The notes under the pieces: model-generated
Told to the model about the DNA's origin: nothing
What the model saw: the letters and a program-made list of their open reading frames with translations, nothing else
Databases searched by the model: none
Shown here: positions 47,463 through 59,429 of the stretch, in pieces
Layout of the letters: every line of letters begins with the position of its first letter
Numbering within the stretch: the first letter of the stretch is position 1
Translations under genes and position numbers: made by a program
Source of the DNA: Torreya grandis
Lineage: Eukaryota; Streptophyta; Pinopsida; Cupressales; Taxaceae
Length of the DNA: 64,000 nt
NCBI GenBank assembly: GCA_037957365.1
Contig: JARHVA010004231.1
Location: 1 to 64,000, forward strand
Direction of reading: 5' to 3'

Positions 47463-47500
47463 GGGATCATGATGAGGTCATGTGACCTCATCATGATCCC
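47463..47500. repeat. Perfect 18-bp inverted repeat, 2-base loop
   Basis: GGGATCATGATGAGGTCA, TG, then the exact complement TGACCTCATCATGATCCC. All 18 pairs match, unusual in such decayed DNA. It could form a DNA cruciform or an RNA hairpin. Confidence 0.95.
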
Positions 47501-49003
47501 ATGAAATTGTTATATCAATTTTCCCTTGAATTTTAAATCAATTTTTAGACTTCTATTTATTTCTTGAAATCATTGCTTAGTATATTTGGAAATAATGACA
47601 TAGCTAGAAGTCAAGTTGAAAAGAATTAACTGGTTGTGTGTGTTGATTATTTTTGAAATGGGTGATTATATATGGACTATTTCATTATTTTGGTCATATT
47701 TTATTTTGTGTAATGCTATCAGTTATTGTTGTATTTAATATTGTCTAAGCTCTATTATTATAGAAAATGATAGTCCATTGACTAGACTTAAATAGTCAAG
47801 TTATACTTATGGATTTATATACATGAGATACAGATTGGTAGCTAGGATGTCTAAAGGCTAAACATATTCTTGGAGGATTTCCAAGCATGGAAATAGTGAT
47901 CATTATAGATTTGGACTTAGTTCATAAATCTATTTCTATGAATTGAAAATTGCCTATAGTGGATTATCCCCACTTTTAATTCATAGTGATGCCATTTACT
48001 TGGTTATTTCTATCTTGTCTTTGGATGATGTATTTATTAGTAACTTTTTATTTTATACTTCACTATTGTGTTGAATTATCTAATGGCTTGGAAACCCTAA
48101 CTGGATCAGAATCCCTTCCTAAACCTGATTACTAAACCTACCATCCAGGTGATGAATGAGGTGGTAAGGGCCACTAATGGTTAGGATCATAGGGCTAGTT
48201 GGGAGGGTTTGTTTGATAATGATTACATACTACTCACATACCTCAATGATCTTGTGGATAGGAATAATGAGTTTAGTGCTATTTTATTATAAGTTATTCA
48301 TAGGTTTCTTTCATGTTAATTGTATTATTATTTCCATGTTGTATGTTAGTGAGTGTAGTTGTAAACTAATTACATTATTGTATTGATTTAGTTACACATT
48401 ATAGTCATTATATGATAATCTTATCTTTGATAATGACTTATGCTATAAATGGAAAAAAGGGTTATGCTATGCTTGACATAGGTTAAGAATCTAAGATTTC
48501 TCTTTTATCTTCTAAATTTAATCATTGTTATATTCTCTAGGTTTTTACCTTAGATATTTAGATGATAGTCATTATTATATTTACATTTAGTACATTACAT
48601 GGTTAACATTATTGTGATAATAATATGAATCTAATCCTATGCATGATTAGTGTAGTATTTAATCACTTATGTAGTTTTATATCTTATATTAATATCCTCT
48701 TGACATTAGCATTATATTGTTGGTAGTGATAAGACTTACCTATGCATATATTTCACTTATCATATGATGTTTTGACATACATAAGTATGTTGGTCTAGTT
48801 TTCTAAGAGGTAAGAATTTATCTAAAAAATAATATTCATTGATGAATTTATCGAACCTATTTCCTTTTGACATACACTTATGTATTTCTTTTATACATTG
48901 ATTAATTATTGAGGCAACATGAGTCTATATAGAAACCTTCTTTCTAGTTTTGATTTTAATTACATATAAAATAATAAAAACAAGGCTCAACTAACTTCTT
49001 GTT

Positions 49004-49015
49004 GCTCTGATATGA
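49004..49015 (-). other. Possible tRNA-iMet PBS of a minus-strand element
   Basis: Minus-strand TCATATCAGAGC matches the TGGTATCAGAGC PBS except at two bases. To its right, sequence such as GAGAATAATTGAATGGAAT and GTACAACTACATATAAGAGG has the feel of a Ty1/copia LTR end. No coding region on the minus strand supports it, so this is weak. Confidence 0.35.
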
Positions 49016-50879
49016 GAGAATAATTGAATGGAATCACCATTGCATTCCTTGGTCTTTGTACAACTACATATAAGAGGTATGTATATTTATTGGTAAATAA
49101 TCTATTGTTGTTAGATTACTTTTCCTAGTTTTCATTACTTACTTTCTTGCTAGAATTAAATAGAATTATGAATTTGGAATTATATTAAGGGTTGCCTAGT
49201 ACTTGTCATGAGTTATATTAATTATTATAATGAGTTACTTGGCCTGTAGAGTAATGAGAAGAACCTTAGGAATATCACAATTAAAAATAATAGTTAATGA
49301 TTGTCTAAAATTATTTAAATTTGTTAATGCATTGGACTTTTATTGGTAATAGTTTACATGAATTAGATAAGGTTGAATCTACATATGGACTTCATTTTTA
49401 TTGGTTGAAAATGAATAGAAACTAATGTGTTTTGTTTCTTTAAGGCATGCCAAACCATTCTTATGTTGTTATAGATACTTATACGGAATTGTAATTGGGT
49501 TTCACTTAGTAGATGACTAGAAATTCTTATCTTAGTGTGATACTTACTGATAGCATGAATAGTTTGTACTCAGATTATGTGAGAAATCTTATAATGGTCA
49601 CATTATTTTATATACTTATTCATGTTAAAACTCATATCACTCATATATGTATATTTTTTTATTATGAATTATGTTACATGAAGTTGGTTTATCATTTAAA
49701 TGAAATTCTTGTTGTAGGAAAGGACATGAAACTAGTTACTTTAAGGTTCTTGATCATTTTAAGGAATATATGTAGGGATAGAAATTTACTAAATGATATA
49801 ATATACTGAACGCATTTATGGGCCTATGGATGGAAATTAATTGGGAAATAAGTGAGTTAGTATGGGATAAATATTTCTCCTACTTGAAATACAATGTATT
49901 GTTGAATAATTTAATGTAAGAAGATATACGCTTGACAAAAAAACTATTTTTGTTATATTTACTCCTTTTTAAATTATACACACATTGAATATGTCAATAT
50001 GATATCTTTTTATAAATATAAATATGAGCTACCCACTATATCCTATTTGGTAAATATGGAGTTGATCACAAGTCATATCATTACTTATTTATTTAGATAT
50101 TAGTATTTATGTTTAATGGATTGAACAATATGAAATTATATAAATATGGATATATCATAGTCTCTATGTCCTTAGGGAGTAAGTATAATTATTTCTATTT
50201 CAATTTAATAATAGATAAATTGTGAAATTTAAAAAAAACTAGGAAATGGTACAATGACCTTAAGTCAAAGATGATGCTGATAATCTTGACTAGTATCACC
50301 TGATTAATTACCTATGATACTTCCATTTTTATTACTTTCCATGATTATAATCTCTTTTAGACATTAATAAATTTTATTATGTGTTTGTGGAATATTGTAT
50401 AATCTACATGTGTTTTAAATAACTTGATGGTTGCTACTTATATGTTCAACATCTTAGACATTTACCTAATTGTTAAAATAGAATTAGACCTTGTTTTCAT
50501 TCCATAGACCTATTGTAACCAAATGAAATAAGGGTGTGTAAATTTATCTTCCTCATTTAGTCTAGAAGTAACCATTTAACCATCCTCAATTAGAACCAAA
50601 ACCTACTGAGGGGAGTGAGATATACATCGATGGTTAAGGACCTATAAATAGTCCTATGCAAAGGAATGAGTGCCATATATGGTGATTAGGCCTTATCCAT
50701 GTACTTATACACTGATATGCCTTAAACCTCATAATTCATCATTTAGGCAACCTACTTCCCCATAACATCCTTTTTAAGTAATTACCTTTGGATAATTATC
50801 TTAGATCACCTCCTTTGGTTTTATTTGTGTGTACATGGGTATGCTTATTGAGAATTACTTATTTCAACAAGTGGGGTAT

Positions 50880-51690
50880 TGGGTCCAACACACAGTATTA
50901 AACGTACTTTGATAATGCAATTTCATTTTTTTTGGTTTTTTTAAATGGAATATCATTATAATAAAAAGAATATAGATAATAAGAAAACCTATAAAAATAA
51001 CAAAGGGAATAAGAATCATCATAAAAGTCAAAACCCTAATTAGGAACAAAATACCAACTTCATTGCTTTAGATGCTACATTATTTACTTCTAATAAAAAT
51101 GAATTGATTTTAAATAGTGGTGAATTGTATCATATGAATTTTTCAATCAAGTATTTTATCTTATATTAAAGATATATAAAAGGATTTATCTAAGTTATAA
51201 TTCATTCTTATAAGCTACTAGAAACAAGGAAAAATAAAGTTTCTAAATGTAGTCGTAAAAGATGTTTTCTGTGTTCCTAAATTTAACAAAAATATGTTAT
51301 CCTATTCTCACCTTACAAATGATAATTTCATAGTAACACTACTTAAGGATTAATGGTCCATTAGAAATATTTATGGTCCCTGATTATTGAAGAAATTTAG
51401 CAAAATGGGTTATGTATTTTTTTTGCTTCTTCTATATGTGTTTAATCACAAATTAAAAATGAGTCTCAATTATAACATGAAATATTAATTTATGTTAATT
51501 TTAGATGTTTATATGATATTCTTAATCATAATATTATGGTTGGTCTTACTATTCATGCACATCATAAATATTGTGAGGGTTGGGTATATGGTAAGCAATA
51601 AACAAAACCTTTTAACTTATCCATAATGATGTTAGAGGACCTCTAGAAGTTACTTCCATTAATATTTATTTATTTTATATTTAAATATAC
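50880..51690 (+). pseudogene. Ty1/copia gag-protease-preintegrase remnant
   Basis: Plus-strand frames give an Asn/Lys-rich linker (NKKTYKNNKGNKNHHKSQN, 50,972) as found after the copia Gag zinc knuckle. The protease start follows: FIALDATLFTSNKNELILNS, then GELYHMNFS (51,121), matching LDSGATxHMxxS with Asp replaced by Asn. KDVFCVPKFNKNMLSYSHLT (51,260) matches DVLxVPxLxxNLLSVxxL. HHKYCEGWVYGKQ (51,561) followed by TKPFN matches the GAG-preintegrase CxxCxxGKQxRxPF box. Stops and shifts are common. Confidence 0.8.
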
Positions 51691-53329
51691 TAACTAAATT
51701 GATAGTGTATTAAATACAATGATATTATATATTAAAACTATATGGGTTTATTCTTAAAAAAGTACAATTATATTGTAATAGATATTTTTGTCTTATATGA
51801 GAAAGTGAAGAAAATATATAGACATTTTATTTTCAATTCATATTATTTAACATTGAAATACATAATATACATAACATCATGCTTAATTTAAAAAAATGAT
51901 CATGTTTTGCTATTGCTTTGGTAATAAGATCATACTTAGTAAGAAAGGTCTTTTCTATTTCAACTGTCAAAATTCTTTCATTTGATAAAAATAACAAATT
52001 CATGCTAACATGCTTGGATAATTTCGTTTGATAAGTAGAGAAATTTTATGATAACATGATTATATACTCTCATTTTAATGTTTTATTAATTTATTATTTA
52101 TGCTAACATGATTAGATGCTTCATTTTATAATAAGGTATGATATGAAATGAAAAGTGTAAATAGATTTTGTTACTCTACTAAGCATTGTGTTCATACATG
52201 TCTAAAATTATTTGTTTTAGTCTCATATCTTTTTGACTAGTTGATTGCATATAATGTTAAAATTGACTATATTTTATGTATGAAAAGTTACATACCTAAA
52301 TATTTTGTTATATCTAATCCTAGATCATTGGCTAATGGAAAAAAACATATTAAGCTTGCAAAGTTTTTTTAAGACTCATATTATAAAATAAGTTATTTTT
52401 AATAAGATATCTAATGTTTGGATAACATTAATATAATATTATTAATAAAATTATTGTATGTTCATCATATAATAGTTGGAGATGCTCATCTTGTCAATAT
52501 TAGAGATGTCCAATAATGAATTACATACAATAATTTATGTGTGTCACTATATTAGTAATCAAATTAGTGAAATGATTTGCCTAAAAAATGACTTGATTGT
52601 TTAAAATGTTGATGCAAAAAAAATAGGTCAACCTTTTGGAGGCCATAAATTTTGACCCATAACTCCATTTGATCTCATCCACATGCCAAAATGACCATAT
52701 TGAAAATTTTGATTCTTCACTAAGCTGATCTATCCACTTAGATTTGATTTCAATATTTTTTTGAGGCTAAACATGATCATTTGAGGGTCCAAAATTGACA
52801 TTTAATGATTTTTTTGATAACTTTTTATTTTTATAAATTGTATTTTTTAAGAATAAGACATTAACTTCAGTTGAATTTCATTCTATAGGTTAATTTTAGC
52901 ATTTGGGTTATTTCAAGAAATTTTTAGAGCCATGTGCACTTGCATATAAAACTTACTATAAATAGCAGCTACTAAAAATATACTTCTTTTTTAGATTTTA
53001 GATTTTTTGAATTTTTGCATGTCAACTCTAGATTTTGAGTTGAGGCTTATTCAAACATGGTTTGTGTTTGTTATTATTTCAAGTCATTCAATATGAATTA
53101 ATTTTGAGTTATTGTTTCAGATATTGGCCTATTGGTAATTTTATTTGTCTTGATAGTTTTTGGGTTCATTAAATGTGCTTTAACAAAAATAATCATATGT
53201 CATATTTTATCATTGTGTATTTAGTTATTGTGATGCTAACAATGCTATGCTATCATGAATCTAATTTTGGATGTGTTTAAGTTTGGTGTACGTGATAAAT
53301 TTGTATAGTTTTAGGAAAAAATCCAGGCA
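51691..53329. other. Region replacing copia integrase and RT, unidentified
   Basis: Integrase core and RT of the copia element should lie here, but no box of either was found. Sequence from about 52,600 has a different, less coding feel. Deletion of the copia body with insertion of other DNA is the simplest reading. Confidence 0.4.
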
Positions 53330-53470
53330 TTACAAATAAAATAAACATATTGAAGTTCATCTACATTTTATCTGAGAGAAAGTACTTAATGGTGATATGT
53401 ATATTTGTTCTATGGATGAACCAGTGACAAATATATTCACAATCTCACTTGGTGATACCATGTTTTATTT
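53330..53470 (+). pseudogene. Ty1/copia RNase H C-terminal remnant
   Basis: The plus strand reads KHIEVHLHFI, EKVLNGDMYICSMDEPVTNI and FTISLG, matching the copia RNase H end (KHIDIxxHFIRExVxxGxI ... QxADIxTKxL). One stop occurs at the Arg position after HFI. It places the end of a copia pol about 450 bases before the PPT. Confidence 0.82.
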
Positions 53471-53914
53471 CCTACAATGATTATCCTCTCAGATTTTCTA
53501 TTGAGGGGGAGTGTACCTGTATACAATATCACTTCTTAATGTCCGTGTGTTTCTTTATTCTTCTATATACTTATTCTCATTGTATAACATTGATATAAGT
53601 CACTTAAATATGTGATTATGTTAAAATTACCTTAGATATATGAGTCTACATTGTACCTAATACTTACAAGCATATATGTAGTACCTTATGTTATAAAATG
53701 CTCTAATACTTGTTTAATTATTCATGAGAAATTGTAATATGTAGTCTCACGATCATGCTAGCCTAAACTTACTCTAAATAGTTTATGGATTATAATTCCA
53801 TTAGTTTCAAAAGGTGATATTGGTGTGATGAATTTTTTAAATACTTCATCTCCTACAATTATTGTAGATGGTTTATAGAGTATAATTTATTTATTATGAA
53901 GGTGACTTACAATT

Positions 53915-53924
53915 AAAGGGGGAG
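53915..53924 (+). other. Polypurine tract of copia element
   Basis: AAAGGGGGAG directly before TGTTAAAAC, the usual copia PPT/LTR junction. A similar GAGGGGGAGTGT at 53,503 may be an earlier, internal duplicate. Confidence 0.75.
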
Positions 53925-54590
53925 TGTTAAAACAATTAAAGGTTAAGTTATGTTGTTCATGTGCTCTTAATCCATTAAATTACATTGGTTAAATAATAAT
54001 ATATTTAATATATATCATGAGTTAATACTCATAAATAAATAATAAAATATATTAATTTTTCCATTGGAAAAATCATTTTCATAAATAATAAATTATTAAT
54101 GTTATTGTTGGAGAGGTTGGACCCATGTAATGATACCATTGGAAAAAGGTATACTATAAATGATAAAATATCAATATGACCGTTGGAGAGGTAGGAACCT
54201 TTACAATAGTCACATTACCTTTATAATTTAATAAATGTTTTAGATAGTAAAATATTAAAACATACAACACACAATCTCATAAGTTGTGAAAAAAGTATTT
54301 ACGAAGAGATTTTGAGAAAAAAGTAAGGAGAAGGAAGATTGTATTGGGTTGTTGAGTTTCTCATATATGAATAATCATTTATGGGTTTTTACCTCTTTAT
54401 GAGGTTTTATCACGTATATCTAGCATTCATTATCTTTATATGCCTTTGCTATTGATAGATCACATATAGATCAATTACTTAATTTGTATGTTTTACCATA
54501 ATTTCCTTGGTGACTTAAGGAAGCCAAAGTGTGTTTATGGGCTTGCCTTAAGGTTAGTGACTAATGTGAGACTAACTAAATATCTACACA
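53925..54590 (+). repeat. 3' LTR of copia element (end approximate)
   Basis: Begins TGTTAAAAC after the PPT. It contains GGGTTTTTACCTCTTTATG and GAGGTTTTATCACGTATATC (54,377-54,420), the well-known copia LTR block GGGTTTTxCCxxxxTxxxGGTTTTxCACGTAxATC. The end is not fixed, since no 5' LTR was found; it lies between 54,450 and 54,590. Confidence 0.65.
54061..54210. repeat. ~75-bp tandem duplication in copia LTR
   Basis: Two units start CCATTGGAAAAA (54,061 and 54,136) and end in GTTGGAGAGGTNGGANCC. They diverge by about a quarter. Confidence 0.75.
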
Positions 54591-54821
54591 TGTTAGGCCC
54601 ATAAGGTGGGAGTAAAGATCACACATTATTTTAAATCTCAGGAATAAAAACTATAAAAATGGAAATAAATTTAGTTAAGTATGTAATAAGTATCCATAAT
54701 ACAATGATATCTTAGACAAAGATAAATAGTTTAATTCTTGATTACTCTTATATCTACATAATATTTATGTATGAGTGATAAATAGATAATTTGTGAAGAT
54801 TCTCCAAAAATAAGTACAAAA

Positions 54822-54822
<1 letters not shown>

Positions 54823-54871
<49 letters not shown>

Positions 54872-54875
54872 TATA
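54823..54875. repeat. Microsatellite (AT)n
   Basis: About 46 bases of pure AT with a short imperfect tail. Confidence 0.97.
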
Positions 54876-55189
54876 ATTGAATTCAAATAATGACCTTAAA
54901 AACAAAATAAGGTGGATAAAGGAATACAGTGCACCTTGACTTATCAAAGAACTAAAAAAGGGACAAGAAGTGTAAGGTCATTGTCAACAAGTTTTAGGAG
55001 TGCCATAATGGTTTTGGTAAAAATTCCAAGATGTAAGGGAGAGAGAATAGAGATGTCTAAGGAGTGAAGGGAAAAACCATCAAAATTAAAAACACACATC
55101 AATAACACTTAAATTTAGACCAATAATAAAAAATAGACAAAAACACTAAAAATGCATCAAATAACCTTAACATGCTCTAGACCATTTTT

Positions 55190-56450
55190 AACATTAAAAA
55201 AATTTAGTTGTAAATTATCAAATTATAATGTATAATTAAAAAAAATATTATTTTTAATTAAACCTTAATTTAAAATTTATAAAACTTAATTTTCATTAAA
55301 AAAATAATAAATAAACCTTAACTATACAATTATTAAATTTCTATAATTTTAAAGTTAGAAACCCATAATTTTAAAAATAATAAGCCCATTTGGATTTTTG
55401 AAAAACCTAATTTTAAAATTAATAAATAATTATTCCCAAATAAAAACTTAATAAGATACTCAATTTATAATTTAGATAACTAGTAAACATCAACTTAAAA
55501 GTTAAAAAATCCTAATGTTGAAATTAATAAAAACCTTATTTAGGTTTTAGAAAACCCTATTTTATAAAATTAGAAATTTCTATTTTAAAATTTTAAAATT
55601 AGTAACTCATGTAGAATTTATAAAATCATATTTAAAGGGTTTATAAAATTTTAAATCCCCATTTAAAATTAGTATTATGTGTAGAATTTATAAAATAATA
55701 TTTAAAATTCAGTAAATACTACATTTAAATTAATAATTTCTAAATTTAAATTGAGATTAATAAATTATAATTAATAAACCTATTTTCAAATTGTTAAATT
55801 ATAATTTATAAATTAGTAAACCTTACTTTAAGGATTAGTAAATCATAAATTTAGATTATTATTACTTAGTTTAGAATTTAGAATATCCTAATTTTAAAAA
55901 CTATAATGTATAAAATCTTAATTTTAAATAAAAATTTTAATTTTACAAATAAAAAACCCTTATCTCAAAATGAATAAACTCATAATCCCAACTACTAACC
56001 ATTAGATTTAAAAAATCTATTTTTAAGATTAGTAAACTCTCATTTATATTTTAGAAAATCCTACTTATAAATTAAACAAACCATAATTTTAAAACTAAAA
56101 AACTTTAATTCCAAAATTAATAAAAACTAAATTAAAATTTAGAAAATTAAAATTTAAAAATTAACAAACCCTCATTTATATTTTATTAAAACTTTGTTTA
56201 AAAATAAGAAAAATCTATTTTAAAATTATTAAAATTTATTTATAGTTTAGAAAATCATATTGTAAAAAAAGTAAAACCTAATTTTAAAAATACTAAAAAT
56301 TAATTTATAATTTATAAAACCATATTTTTATAATTAGTAAATCCTAAATTAAGTATATCAAATATTTATTTAGAATTTAAAAAATGATATCTGAAAAATT
56401 ATTAAATTCTAATTTTAGTTCATTGAACTCTTAATTATTATTATTTTTTC
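55190..56450. repeat. AT-rich degenerate array with AAACCCTAATTTTAAAATTA-like words
   Basis: About 1.26 kb built from imperfect repeats of TAAACCCTAATTTTAAAATT and TAGAAAATCCTA-type words, for example near 55,241, 55,316, 55,405, 55,550, 55,955, 56,168 and 56,275. GC content is very low. The core AAACCCTAA is like plant telomere repeat (TTTAGGG)n on the complementary strand, but spacing is irregular. It could be a decayed interstitial telomere-like array or simply low-complexity DNA. Confidence 0.6.
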
Positions 56451-56480
56451 CATAGGGTAAATTGATTTTGTCAATTTTGT

Positions 56481-57226
56481 TGATATCGATTCTTAAAATA
56501 GGTGACATATGGAATAATTTGGTATTTTATCTCATATTTAATCCAATTAATTTTATACTTGTATTCCTAATGCATTTATTCCATTACTAGAACTTGTAAT
56601 TCTGCCATCAAAATCCTTTCTTTTTCCAATATTTCATTATTAATGTCAACTTTCATAATCTCCTTTTAATTATACTCAAATCAGTTATAATATTTTTTTT
56701 CTTCCAAGGACATTTCTAGACTTACTCTATATTTTAACATTCTTAAATTTTTTTTATTAACGGCGAACCTGTTACAACCTTGCTCTTTAAAGCCTAAATC
56801 TTGTAACCACATATACTCTAATTTAAATGGAACCCCCTTCACTTTTTTACCATTCTTTATATAGAATGTATTAACCAATAATTAGACTTCAAAAAAAGTT
56901 TAGAATTTCTAAATTAAATATAACATTTTCAAACCTTTTAATAATTTTTTTTTGAAGAATGTCAAGAATGATGTTAAAAAATGAAATAAGTCTAGAAATG
57001 TCTTTGAAGAATTTTTTTTATTGTAGCTAATTTGAGTATTGGTAAAAGAAGATTATGAAAGTTAGCATTAATAAATATTGGAAAAATAAATAATTTTGAT
57101 GGTAGAATTACAACAAGTTAACGGAATAAATGAACTAAAAATAAAATTCTAAATTTTAGATTAAATATAAAATAAAATACCAAATTCTTTCATATGTCAT
57201 CTATTTTAATAATGAATCAATATTCT
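56481..57226. repeat. Long inverted repeat, ~265-bp arms, ~210-bp spacer
   Basis: Arms are 56,481-56,745 and 56,958-57,226. The reverse complement of the right arm matches the left: GACATATG, TTTGGTATTTTAT, CATTTATTCC, TTGTAATTCT-CCATCAAAAT, TTTTTCCAATATTT, AACTTTCATAATCT and CATTTCTAGACTTA all recur in order. Transcribed, it would fold into a long hairpin. Confidence 0.88.
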
Positions 57227-57620
57227 CCATAATATTCTGAGCTCTTAGTCTTCTATTTGACCAAGTAAAAATACCTTATATTGTTACCACATCAATCAAA
57301 GAGAAATTATTAAAAAAATTTAAGAAAAGTTTAAATTGATGAAGGGTAAGATTGAATTCCCACCTATCTTTTTACTCACTTTCAATATGGAATTTAAATC
57401 ATCACCGATAATCAAATGAGACCATGAATGGAAAAATCAATCCTCCAAGTATTTTTGACATTAGTTTTGCATCTTTGATTCCCACTAACCCATATACTTT
57501 TGATATCACAAATTAAAGGTCATAATTATAATAATTTAAGAAATCATCAATTCCATTCATATATTCCTAGTGGTTGTGCACTTAAAATTTATAGGGTTTT
57601 ACAAAATTACCAAGCCTTTA
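56481..57620 (-). pseudogene. LINE fragment (endonuclease end to linker), minus strand
   Basis: Minus-strand reading shows HSWSHLIIGDDLNSILKVSK (57,380-57,440), matching the GGDFNxIL box of LINE endonuclease, then GIFTWSNRR (57,250-57,276), matching FTWSNxR. After the right arm of the inverted repeat comes GVPFKLEYMWLQDLGFKEQ (56,777-56,833), matching PFRFExMWLxHPxF, then EMSLEEKKYYN and EILEKERILMAELQVLV (56,580-56,640), the helical linker before RT. The piece between FTWSNRR and PFKLEYMW that should carry the SDHxPI box has been replaced by the inverted copy of the linker. RT is absent. Confidence 0.78.
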
Positions 57621-59429
57621 GCACTGCCTTAGGCCTCCTTAACCACCTACTCACAATTATTCCATAATATTTGAATCAACACCTCAAGGAAATTTCTCTC
57701 TAATTTTTTGGTAAAATAATAATATTTTAAGTTTACCTTTCATAATCAACCACTTAAATAAAAATAATAATTTTTAGAAGAGTTTAGTCCTCTGACATTT
57801 TAACTTATGATTTTTCTAGATTCTTTGTAGAAGAATTCTCCCTTTCATTTATTACAAAAGTATATAAGTCCTTTGATTCAAATTATATATATATGATAGA
57901 TATTACAAATATCTCTTATGAGATATATATTTCTTATCACTAAGATACTAATTACTTATAATTAATTATTTTAATCTTAGTGGCTAACGTAGTTATGATT
58001 TTTGTAGTAAATAGCTAAACCTTCCTTTTCACAATAAATTGTTACTCCTCCATAATTTTCAAGTCATTTTAATTCCAATTATAATTAATATACTCCTTGA
58101 TTTATGTAAGCTATATTTTTAAATTTTTCATGCCAATCATATTCCTCAAGACAAACAACTTTTTATTAACTATCAACAAATATTTTAAGAAAAAATAGTT
58201 CTATTTCCTTATTATCTACCTTCATTTATGAATCAATTATGGATAATTCATCCTTAAAAATGTATTTAATTATTAAGATTTTTTGATGATTCCATAAACA
58301 TTTATTTCATGGATTCTTAAACCTATTCCTTCAATTAATCATGAAAACAATCAATCTCATCTGCTTTCTAGGCCTCATTCTATATAGGTCCTTACTCTGC
58401 ATTTACAAAGATATTATTCCCAGATTTTAAACATTGAACATACTCTAAATTTTAATGAAATTATCCTTAAATTATTAAAAATTATTATGTGGAATTAGTT
58501 TCCCATGATTGTGAAAATGAAAAATCCATATTGCCATGATCTATTATTCATTGGGTATTTTTGAATGTTTTTGAAGGATTTGTTATCTTAAATACACATA
58601 TAGTTTTTGGAATTATGATAAATCAACCTAAACTTATAACACCAAAATGGTATACATTCATATTCTAAACCATATTTCCATATCCCAAAAGCTGAACAAA
58701 GGCAAACTACCTAAAGGATGGATTTTTATAAGTTTACATATAGACATATCATATAGTAGGATGATAAGTATTTATCTATAGTTTCCTGTAAAATACCTAA
58801 GGGATCCCCAATTTACTTTGTAATCTTCTAAAAAAATGTTTTGGTCCCAAATTTTAAGAGGTAATTTATATTATCTTATTCATAGTGGTAATTTTAAAAT
58901 TTGCTTAGGGTTAAACAAGTGTGACCATGGATTCATATATAAACCAATAAAATATAATCTTTAACTTCACTTTATTGGAAATTTAATTTAAAAAACCCTT
59001 TAAAAAAAATATTATCTTATGCCTACATAAATATTTCTCATGCTACCTAACCCAATTTTTATTTTTTCCTAATAGGACATGCCTCAACAAATTTGTAGAC
59101 TAAGAAATTTTGGGAAAGCTCATTCACAATATGATTCATATCAAAATAATGAATTTCACTATTATGGATTTCATTTTACAATTTTATGGAAAATATCGAT
59201 GGTGTGATCATTGCCCCTGATATTATTTCATCCCCCATTACATCAAAATATGTACAAGATGCTATCTTACCAAGGATTTTCACTTTTAGTTTTGACTATT
59301 ACCACCAAACATCCTAATATCTATGTCCCACATTTTCCTCTTTTGAGTTTTGGCTATTTAGTAAAGGCTACCTCTTATTCAGCCTCCAAATACTAATCTT
59401 CCAATTCATCCTTAAAGTTGGATAAATAT
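57621..59429. other. AT-rich spacer, no gene seen
   Basis: No domain recognised on either strand. More LINE-derived sequence may be present but too decayed to read. A plus-strand open frame at 59,211-59,396 has no motif. Confidence 0.4.

Larger units (their letters stand above)
45471..50879. other. Long AT-rich gene-free stretch
   Basis: More than 5 kb with no recognisable domain on either strand. The first part must include the 3' LTR of the Ty3 remnant. The longest open frame (49,513-49,809, plus) is Leu/Ile/Tyr-rich with no motif and is probably chance. Noted within it: a 38-bp hairpin at 47,463 and a possible minus-strand PBS at 49,004. Confidence 0.45.

Noticed and set aside
49513..49809. 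98-codon plus-strand open frame as a small gene
   Set aside because: AT-driven Leu/Ile/Tyr composition, no motif, no promoter or partner; nothing distinguishes it from chance.
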